Part shown: positions 1 through 5,538 of the stretch, one piece after another
Layout: every line of letters starts with the position of its first letter
How positions within the stretch are numbered: the first letter of the stretch is position 1
Source of the DNA: Methanomassiliicoccus sp. UBA345
GTDB taxonomy: Archaea; Thermoplasmatota; Thermoplasmata; Methanomassiliicoccales; Methanomassiliicoccaceae
Reading direction: 5' to 3'
Length of the DNA stretch: 5,814 nucleotides
NCBI GenBank assembly: GCA_002504525.1
Contig: DATD01000010.1
Coordinates: forward strand, 3,836 to 9,649
Translations under genes and position numbers: made by a program
The notes under the pieces: model-generated
Told to the model about the DNA's origin: nothing
What the model saw: only the letters and a program-made list of their open reading frames with translations
The model's database searches: none

Positions 1-602
1 GGAAAGAACGTCCCTCCGAACAGGAACATCGGCGTGATCAGCAGGAAGAAGGGATAGTTGAACGAGTCGATGTTGGGCACCAGCGCCGTGAAGATCATGG
101 CGATGGAGGCGAACATCAGCCCTGCCAGGAACGTGATCGGCGGAACGAGGAGCACGGTAGGGGCGGTGAACAGGATCTCCGGGAACAGCAGCCATCCCAT
201 GACCATGATCACGACCAGCACGATGGTGGAGTTGATCAGGCTCTTGGTGGCGCCCCACATGATCTCGCCGGTGATGACGTCCTCCAAACTTACCGGCGTC
301 GCCACCATGGCGTCGAACGTCTTCTGATAGTGCATCCGCACGAACGAGCCGTAGGTGCACTCGAAGAAGCCGCCGTACATCGCCGAGATCGAGATCAGCC
401 CGGGAGCGAGGAAGCGGATGTACTCGATGGGCTGCCCCGCGTACCTCAGGCCGACCACCAGGCCGCCGAAGCCCAGGCCCATGGCCACCAGATACAGCAG
501 CGGTTCGAAGATTGACGGGAGGAAGTTGGTCTTCCAGGTCTTGAAGAACACGTCGGCGTTGCGCCTCCACACGGCCACCGCGCCGCGGTCGATGTTGATC
601 AT
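1..602 (-). CDS. ABC-2 type exporter permease, NodJ-like (C-terminus cut by window edge)
   Basis: This is the membrane subunit of an ABC exporter, expected to form the channel driven by the ATPase encoded just upstream. The first 200 residues are visible, beginning MINIDRGAVAVWRR, and the frame stays open through the left edge. A cytoplasmic N-terminus is followed by hydrophobic stretches at about residues 30-50, 63-80, 117-140, 144-174 and 183-200. The run FLAPGLISISAMYGGFFECT (64-83), then YGSFVRM and YQKTFDAMVATPVSLEDVITGE (92-113), closely matches the pattern I know from NodJ-type ABC-2 permeases (ABC2_membrane family). I chose ATG 602 because it overlaps the ATPase stop as ATGA and follows a purine-rich GAGGGA, suggesting translational coupling. 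Roughly 50-60 residues should lie outside the window, judging by the usual family length. The substrate cannot be inferred: NodJ homologues are widespread and do not imply lipo-chitooligosaccharide export in an archaeon. Confidence 0.9.
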   Translation of the reverse strand, partial: MINIDRGAVAVWRRNADVFFKTWKTNFLPSIFEPLLYLVAMGLGFGGLVVGLRYAGQPIEYIRFLAPGLISISAMYGGFFECTYGSFVRMHYQKTFDAMVATPVSLEDVITGEIMWGATKSLINSTIVLVVIMVMGWLLFPEILFTAPTVLLVPPITFLAGLMFASIAMIFTALVPNIDSFNYPFFLLITPMFLFGGTFF

Positions 603-1513
603 TCCCTCAGCCCCCTGCCGGTGAGCTTCAGGAACACATCCTCCAGCGTCGCCGGCCGTATGGTCGAATAGATGTCCGGGTGGGCGTTCCGGAACTCCTG
701 ATTGATCGTCTTGCACTCGTTCGAGTACACGTACAGGCGGTCGGCCGACCGCTCCACCTTCATTCCCGCGTTCCGGAAGTATCGGTCGGCCACGTCGCCG
801 TCCGGTTCGATCACTTCCATGACGCAGTCGCCCACCACGTCCGCTATCAGCTGCTTCGGCAGGCCTTCCACCAGGACCCTCCCTCGCTCCATGATCACCA
901 GGCGGTCGCACAGCTGCTCCGCCTCGTCCATGTAGTGCGTGGTCAGGATGATCGTCTTATCCTCCCGCTGCAGCTGCCGTATCCGCTCCCAGATGAGGTG
1001 CCTGGCCTGAGGGTCCAGACCGGTGGTCGGCTCGTCCAGGATGATGATCTCCGGATCGTTGATCAGCGCTCTGGCGACGATCAACCGGCGTTTCATCCCC
1101 CCGGACAGCTGCTCGATCATGGTGTCCTTCTTCTCGGTCAGCTGCATGAACTTCAGCAGATCGTCGGCCCGCCGCCTGGCCACGTCCTGGGGGATGTCGA
1201 AGTACCGGGCGTAGCTGGTAAGGTTCCTGATGACGTCGAAATCGGGATCGAGGTTGTTCTCCTGCGGAGCGACGCCGATGCGCCGCTTGATCTCCTTGCC
1301 GTCCGAGCGGACGTCCATTCCGAGCACCTCCAGCCGGCCGGACGTGGTGGGAGAGACGCACTGGATCATCTTGATGGCGGTCGACTTGCCGGCGCCGTTC
1401 GGGCCCAGGAGGCCGAAGATCTCCCCCTTCCCTATGGCGAGGTCGATATGGTCCACGGCCACGAGGTCCCCGTACTTCTTGACCAGGTCCCTGGCGACCA
1501 CCACCGGAGGCAT
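599..1513 (-). CDS. ABC exporter ATP-binding protein, NodI/DrrA-like
   Basis: This 304-residue cytoplasmic ATPase powers the ABC-2 permease encoded immediately downstream. The nucleotide-binding domain is complete: Walker A GPNGAGKST (37-45), Q-loop glutamine Q84 in VAPQENNLDP, signature LSGGMKRR (136-143), Walker B IIILDEPTTGLDP (156-168) with catalytic glutamate E161 and the D-loop, and H-loop histidine H193 in TTHYMDEAEQ. The C-terminal 90 residues (about 215-304), ending ATLEDVFLKLTGRGL, are the accessory segment typical of NodI, DrrA and CcmA-like exporters. Length is normal for the family. ATG 1513 is favoured because the protein then starts a few residues before the first beta strand, and a TATA-like box (CTTTATCT on this strand) lies about 27 bp upstream, which fits a leaderless mRNA. 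No strong Shine-Dalgarno site is present. The stop overlaps the permease start by 4 bp, so the two genes form one operon. The transported substrate is unknown. Confidence 0.95.
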   Translation of the reverse strand: MPPVVVARDLVKKYGDLVAVDHIDLAIGKGEIFGLLGPNGAGKSTAIKMIQCVSPTTSGRLEVLGMDVRSDGKEIKRRIGVAPQENNLDPDFDVIRNLTSYARYFDIPQDVARRRADDLLKFMQLTEKKDTMIEQLSGGMKRRLIVARALINDPEIIILDEPTTGLDPQARHLIWERIRQLQREDKTIILTTHYMDEAEQLCDRLVIMERGRVLVEGLPKQLIADVVGDCVMEVIEPDGDVADRYFRNAGMKVERSADRLYVYSNECKTINQEFRNAHPDIYSTIRPATLEDVFLKLTGRGLRE

Positions 1514-1536
1514 GAACCTATTGTGAAGTGTCGCGG

Positions 1537-1544
1537 AGATAAAG
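1537..1544 (-). promoter_or_regulatory. TATA-like box for the ABC exporter operon
   Basis: On the minus strand the sequence reads CTTTATCT, centred about 27 bp before ATG 1513. In archaea, transcription starts roughly 25 bp downstream of the TATA centre, so the transcript would begin at or next to the start codon. That agrees with the lack of a convincing Shine-Dalgarno sequence there. No clear BRE was recognised. Assigned by eye. Confidence 0.45.
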
Positions 1545-1576
1545 ATTGCTGGCGAACGCTGAAGGTAGTCCGCTCC

Positions 1577-1585
1577 GATTACATT
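1577..1585 (+). promoter_or_regulatory. Possible TATA-like box for the TctA-like gene
   Basis: The stretch GATTACATT is the most AT-rich point between the two divergent genes on this side. Its centre lies about 25 bp before GTG 1606, which again fits a leaderless start. The match to an archaeal TATA consensus (TTTAWATA-like) is only partial, so this call depends on position more than on sequence. Confidence 0.3.
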
Positions 1586-1605
1586 CGGGGCGCCAACTGG
1601 TCAGC

Positions 1606-3147
1606 GTGGACATCTCCCTCCTCGCCGCGGCGGTCTATTTCTCCCTGGCAGGCGCGGCCATGGGGTGCCTGACCGGAGCGGCGCCGGGCATCCACGTCAA
1701 CACGCTGTGCCTTCTCCTGGTCTCCATGCTGGGCGCCCTGCTCCCGCTGGCCGAGGGAGCGGCGCAGGCGTTCGGGACCACGCCCGATAACGCGTCGGCG
1801 CTGTTGGCCTGTCTCATCGTATCGGCGGCCGCATCGCATTCGTTCCTGGACTTCATCCCGGCGATCTTCATGGGGGCGCCGGACGAGGACGATTCGTTGT
1901 CGGTCCTCCCTGGTCACCGCCTCCTTCTGCAGGGCCGCGGCCTCGAGGCGGTGGGCCAGGCCGCTGCCGGCTCCCTCATCGGCGGGGCGGTGGCGGTCCT
2001 GCTGTGCGTCCCGCTGTACTTCGTCATGGGGCCGCCGCTGCTGCTGTACGACACGGTCGACTCGCTCTCCCTGCCGATGGCGCTGCTGGCCGTTGTTCTG
2101 CTTCTGCTCTCGGAGCGGGGCGGCGAGGTGACCGCCGAGGTGAAGGTGTCGAGGGTGGTCCGCTCCGCCGGACCGTTGAGCCTATCGATCCCGGTGCCGG
2201 TGCACGGCCTGCCGGTATCGCTGCGCGGTAGAGCGATTCGAACCCATCGTGGATGCTGGCTCGTGACTCCGTCGGGGCGGTGGCGGCTTCGCGGAGCGGC
2301 ACCGGAAGGCCCGGTGGCGGTGGAAGGGACTTGGGACGTGAGGCCTCGCAACCTGAGAAACCGATCGATCGCGCTATCACTGTTCCTCCTCTCCGGCCTC
2401 CTCGGCCTGGTGGTCATGGACCGGCGTCTGCCGTGCGACGATCTCGCCGCTCTCGATCTGAGCATAATGTTCCCTCTTCTCACCGGGCTGTTCGGCATGC
2501 CGTCTCTCATCGGATCCGGCAACGCGCCTCTTCCGCCGCAGCGCGAGGACGTCGGAGAACCGATGACGGCGCCCAGCATCCTCGGCGCCCTGGCCGGGGC
2601 GCTGGTCGGGTGGTTCCCGGGCATCTCGTCCACCACCGGGGTGATCATCGCCTCGTCGATCACCGGTCGCAACGGTGACGCGGGCCGCTTCATCGCCATG
2701 GTGTCGGCCGTCGGGACGGCCTCGGCGGTCTTCGGGCTGCTTGCTCTAGCGGTAGCGTTCAAGGGGCGGTCGGGCGCGCTGCTCGCCGTGAAGGAGGTGC
2801 TCGGCGGCGACACTCTGCCGTTCGAGCTGTTTCCGTTATTATTGGTGAGCGTCCTGGTGGGCTGCGCGGTCGGCCACCGCGTCCTTCTCTCTGCCGGACG
2901 GCGGTTCGCTCTTACGGCGGCGAACATGAACGTGCCGAGGATGAACCGCATCATCATGGTGCTGCTCATCATCCTGACGATCGTCTTCAACGGCGTCCCG
3001 GGGGTGTTCGTTCTCTTAGTGTCGACGGTACTGGGCATGGTGCCGCCGGCCATGGGAGTGGGGCGGGTGCACCTGACCGGCTGCCTCCTCCTTCCGGTGC
3101 TGCTGTTCCTGTTGGGCATCAGGGACGCGGTCTCAGCGGCGCTGTGA
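1606..3147 (+). CDS. TctA-family polytopic membrane protein (stand-alone archaeal type)
   Basis: This 513-residue integral membrane protein is related to TctA, the large permease of tripartite tricarboxylate transporters. Two half-motifs mark the family: GAAPGIHVNT at residues 24-33 and WFPGISSTTG at 336-345, the expected inverted-repeat pair. IFMGAPDEDDS followed by LPGHRLLLQGRGLEA (about 87-116) matches the TctA pattern FGxPGxxxSxxTxxDGYPxAxxGxAxxA. About 10-12 hydrophobic segments are visible, in two groups split by a polar stretch (about 170-252). No TctB or TctC partner gene is nearby, as I recall for archaeal members, so solute and energy coupling are unknown. I chose GTG 1606 because the first membrane helix starts three residues later and a TATA-like box sits 25 bp upstream. 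An in-frame TTG at 1546 preceded by GGAG would add 20 non-hydrophobic residues and cannot be excluded. The 3' end overlaps the convergent polymerase gene by 15 bp. Confidence 0.85.
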   Translation: MDISLLAAAVYFSLAGAAMGCLTGAAPGIHVNTLCLLLVSMLGALLPLAEGAAQAFGTTPDNASALLACLIVSAAASHSFLDFIPAIFMGAPDEDDSLSVLPGHRLLLQGRGLEAVGQAAAGSLIGGAVAVLLCVPLYFVMGPPLLLYDTVDSLSLPMALLAVVLLLLSERGGEVTAEVKVSRVVRSAGPLSLSIPVPVHGLPVSLRGRAIRTHRGCWLVTPSGRWRLRGAAPEGPVAVEGTWDVRPRNLRNRSIALSLFLLSGLLGLVVMDRRLPCDDLAALDLSIMFPLLTGLFGMPSLIGSGNAPLPPQREDVGEPMTAPSILGALAGALVGWFPGISSTTGVIIASSITGRNGDAGRFIAMVSAVGTASAVFGLLALAVAFKGRSGALLAVKEVLGGDTLPFELFPLLLVSVLVGCAVGHRVLLSAGRRFALTAANMNVPRMNRIIMVLLIILTIVFNGVPGVFVLLVSTVLGMVPPAMGVGRVHLTGCLLLPVLLFLLGIRDAVSAAL

Positions 3148-5298
3148 GCCGTCCCGCTGGCGCATCCGCTCGAACGACCAGCCGAACGGCGACAGCAGCT
3201 CCGATGCCCCGCGGTGCACCATCTCGACATACTTCTCGCCATCATAACGGTCATCGCCGCTGAGGAACGGCGCCGCCCTCACACGCTCCCAGGAGCGTTC
3301 GCTGCCGGAATCCAGGATGACATACTCGATGGACTGCCCTGGCTGCAGCTCGAAGCCCTTGTCGTGCAGCTGGCGCAGCGCCGCCACCGAGTCGTTGAAC
3401 TGCGCATACTCCTCGAGGCGGCGTGTTATCCGCCTCCTGACCATCAGGCGGTCGGCCGCCACGGTCCCGTTCCTGAGCTCGGCCGCGTACCTGTCAACGA
3501 CCTGCAGCGCCTCCGGGATCGTCTCCACGAACCGTTCGGCGTCGTGCGCCTTCGACAGGCAGCGCAGCATGTCCTGCTGGAGCTCTTCCACGATCATCGG
3601 TGTGTCCTTCCTTCGCACCGCGATGCCGCGCAGCTTGAGCTCCCCGTCCTCGAACAGGCCGTAGTAGCGGTTGAGGGCGCCGACGCCGGTGGACACATTG
3701 GGAAGGAACACGATCCAGCGGTATCGGCCCTCGATGTTGAGCTGGATCCCGAACTCTGCCGATATCTCGTCACACAGGCGGCGGACATTGCCGCTTCCAT
3801 GCAGCCACAGCGAGTCGACGATGCCGTGCAATACCTCGAAGTCTCTGCTCTCGGCGATGGCCGCCGACCGTATCAGGATGTCCCTCCCGTAGGCGGTGAT
3901 GCTCTCGTGGCACTCGATCCGGCCGAACCGCGCATTCCTGTACCCGGTGTAGCCGAAGCATGTGACCAGCACCCACTTCAGCGCCTTGGCCCTCTGCTGA
4001 TAGTTCGCCCCCTTTCGAGGGTCGTTCTTCATGCTCTTGTATACCCTGCGGCGGTTGAGGATCGGCTCCAGCACATGCGGCACCAGGCCGGTACTCTTCT
4101 CGCATACGCGGTAGCCGAGCTCCGGGACGATGCGAGACGATGTGGGGCAGCAGCGGCAGTTCAGCGTCTCCGGCGAGATGTTGTACCGCACCATGATGCT
4201 CGGATATAGAGAAAAGAAGTCGACCTCCCACACGTCGTCATGTATGCCTACCTTGGGCTCGTAGATGAACCCCCCGCGGTCGCAGGCGATGAGCGCCCCG
4301 GCGGTCTTGAAGTCCTCCGGCAGGTTCTTCTTCCATCTGACCAGGTGGCCGCTGCGCACCGCCTCGTTCACCTGCATGGCGCTGATGGCACTGCCCGGAG
4401 ACAGCCGCGATATGTCCTGCAGCGGGATGTGGGACAGCCGTGACATCTCTATGAGCCCCGGCAGGCCCGCCTCGGCGTAGGTGAACGATGCCTGCCGGTC
4501 GATGTGCACCCTGCCTCGAAGCTTGTGAGCCGGGGGCTTGTACACGATGCGGCCGTAGGTGAAGTAGCTCTTCCCCCGGGACGTTCTCTCTCCTTGTTCG
4601 CGTCCCAGCTCCAGGCTCATGTCGTGCAGTGACGCGCGGTGCTGCAGGTACGGCAGCACGAACGAATCGCCCCGGTCGGTGTAGATGATGTCCGGGTCCT
4701 CGTCCCGCACCAGGGACATGAGGTCCTCGAGCATTCGTTCCTCCGAACCGTCCAGGACGACGCCGTTCGCCGAGATCGATGCCAGGCCGTCGTCCATCGT
4801 CGGTATCCCGGAACCGTTGACGGCGACGCCGAGATCGAGCCCTTTCAGCTCGGGAACGGGATAGTCGATGCGCCTCCACGCGTCCATGCTCTTCAGGCCA
4901 TCGATCTCTGTCAGGCCCATGGCGAAGAGGCCCTTGCCGAGGAAGTACCGCTGGTCCATGCGAAGGTCGACGTTGAACAGCGCATGCTCCCGGTAGCGGC
5001 CCCACGAGTCGATGGTCATGGCCAGCGACTGCAGCGACGCGTACTCGCGCACCGGCACCGCCAGGACGTCCTTCTCCTTCTCGCCGAGCGAGACCTTCCG
5101 CTTCTGCGGCTCGGCATCCTTGACGCCGATCATTGCCAGGTCGTTCGTCAGCTTTTGGAGCCGTTCTTTCGTCGCATGAACGTAGATGTGCGGCGTCATG
5201 TCGTCCACGACGCGCACCGGCCCGCGTGGGGTCTTGAACCACAGGACCATCCGGTCGGCGTCCATGTCCGGGTAGCAGTCCAGGACCCACCCTCTCAT
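3133..5298 (-). CDS. Family B DNA polymerase, PolB2-like, exonuclease-deficient, with altered motifs B and C
   Basis: This 721-residue protein has family B DNA polymerase architecture: N-terminal domain (about 1-130), degenerate exonuclease domain (about 150-290), then palm, fingers and thumb. Motif A is intact, DFFSLYPSI (360-368), with catalytic D360. Motif B, normally KxxxNSxYG, reads KWVLVTCFGYTGY (441-453): K441 stays, but the Asn-Ser pair is Val-Thr. Motif C, normally DTDS, reads IVDS (493-496): the first Asp is Ile493, while the metal-binding second Asp is kept as D495. The KKxY region is LNRYY (542-546). All three exonuclease motifs are lost or deleted. This matches the archaeal PolB2 group, described as inactivated B-family paralogues; Sulfolobus Dpo2 from this group is, to my recollection, active and linked to damage tolerance. 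ATG 5298 overlaps the upstream stop by 4 bp and is preceded by GGGAG at a good distance. No C-terminal PCNA-binding box is obvious. It is about 50 residues shorter than replicative archaeal PolB enzymes. Confidence 0.88.
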   Translation of the reverse strand: MRGWVLDCYPDMDADRMVLWFKTPRGPVRVVDDMTPHIYVHATKERLQKLTNDLAMIGVKDAEPQKRKVSLGEKEKDVLAVPVREYASLQSLAMTIDSWGRYREHALFNVDLRMDQRYFLGKGLFAMGLTEIDGLKSMDAWRRIDYPVPELKGLDLGVAVNGSGIPTMDDGLASISANGVVLDGSEERMLEDLMSLVRDEDPDIIYTDRGDSFVLPYLQHRASLHDMSLELGREQGERTSRGKSYFTYGRIVYKPPAHKLRGRVHIDRQASFTYAEAGLPGLIEMSRLSHIPLQDISRLSPGSAISAMQVNEAVRSGHLVRWKKNLPEDFKTAGALIACDRGGFIYEPKVGIHDDVWEVDFFSLYPSIMVRYNISPETLNCRCCPTSSRIVPELGYRVCEKSTGLVPHVLEPILNRRRVYKSMKNDPRKGANYQQRAKALKWVLVTCFGYTGYRNARFGRIECHESITAYGRDILIRSAAIAESRDFEVLHGIVDSLWLHGSGNVRRLCDEISAEFGIQLNIEGRYRWIVFLPNVSTGVGALNRYYGLFEDGELKLRGIAVRRKDTPMIVEELQQDMLRCLSKAHDAERFVETIPEALQVVDRYAAELRNGTVAADRLMVRRRITRRLEEYAQFNDSVAALRQLHDKGFELQPGQSIEYVILDSGSERSWERVRAAPFLSGDDRYDGEKYVEMVHRGASELLSPFGWSFERMRQRDGSQRR

Positions 5299-5534
5299 TC
5301 TTCTCCCTTCAGCCGGCGGATCTCCTTCTCCTGCTCCAGCAGGATGGACAGCAACGCTCCCTCCACGGGATCGGAGAACGCGGCGTAGGTGGCGGCCGAG
5401 GCGTGCAGGCGCGCCCTGTTCACCATGCCATCGAACACCTCCCGGTCGTCCTTGGCCAGCGCTCTCCGGTAGTCGCTCCAGCTGCCTATGATCGATTCAA
5501 GCGTATTGCGGTATGTGGGCACGGTCCTTCCCAT
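5295..5534 (-). CDS. Small charged helical protein encoded upstream of PolB2 (uncharacterised)
   Basis: This is a 79-residue cytoplasmic protein of unknown function with no signal peptide or membrane segment. It begins MGRTVPTYRNTLE and appears almost wholly helical: a basic and aromatic first helix with WSDYRRAL (19-26), a middle section HASAATYAAFSDP (44-56), and a heptad-like acidic and basic C-terminal helix LLSILLEQEKEIRRLK (61-76) that could dimerise or bind a partner. I recall haloarchaeal small proteins with the same layout (GRTxPTxR start, YRRAL, HADAAGY, LLxxLxxQE); this is memory, not a search. ATG 5534 lies 4 bp after the upstream stop, with GTGAT just before it as a partial Shine-Dalgarno match. 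The stop overlaps the polymerase start as ATGA. Such tight coupling to the polymerase suggests roughly matched synthesis and perhaps an accessory subunit, which is inference. Confidence 0.85.
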   Translation of the reverse strand: MGRTVPTYRNTLESIIGSWSDYRRALAKDDREVFDGMVNRARLHASAATYAAFSDPVEGALLSILLEQEKEIRRLKGEE

Positions 5535-5538
5535 GGTA

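Noticed and set aside
1546..1605. TTG 1546 as start of the TctA-like protein, with GGAG at 1535-1538 seven bases upstream
   Set aside because: The added 20 residues are polar and unlike the family's start next to the first helix, and the GGAG lies over the minus-strand TATA-like box, so it may be coincidence. Kept as a lower-ranked alternative.
680..1672. A 330-codon open frame on the plus strand opposite the ABC ATPase
   Set aside because: The minus strand carries a complete set of ABC ATPase motifs. The plus product is His, Val, Arg and Gln-rich with no motif.
1914..3254. A 446-codon open frame on the minus strand opposite the TctA-like gene
   Set aside because: Its product is rich in Arg, Ser, Thr and Pro with no domain pattern, and the plus strand encodes a clear TctA-family protein with paired PG motifs. 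It is a high-GC antisense shadow.
3214..4209. A 331-codon open frame on the plus strand opposite the polymerase
   Set aside because: Composition typical of an antisense shadow (His, Val, Leu, Arg and Asp-rich), no motif, no promoter or ribosome binding site of note.
4238..5290. A 350-codon alternative frame inside the polymerase gene on the same strand
   Set aside because: The product is Arg, Gly, Pro and Ala-rich and lacks any recognisable domain, while the polymerase frame is continuous from ATG 5298 to stop 3133. There is no sign of a frameshift.
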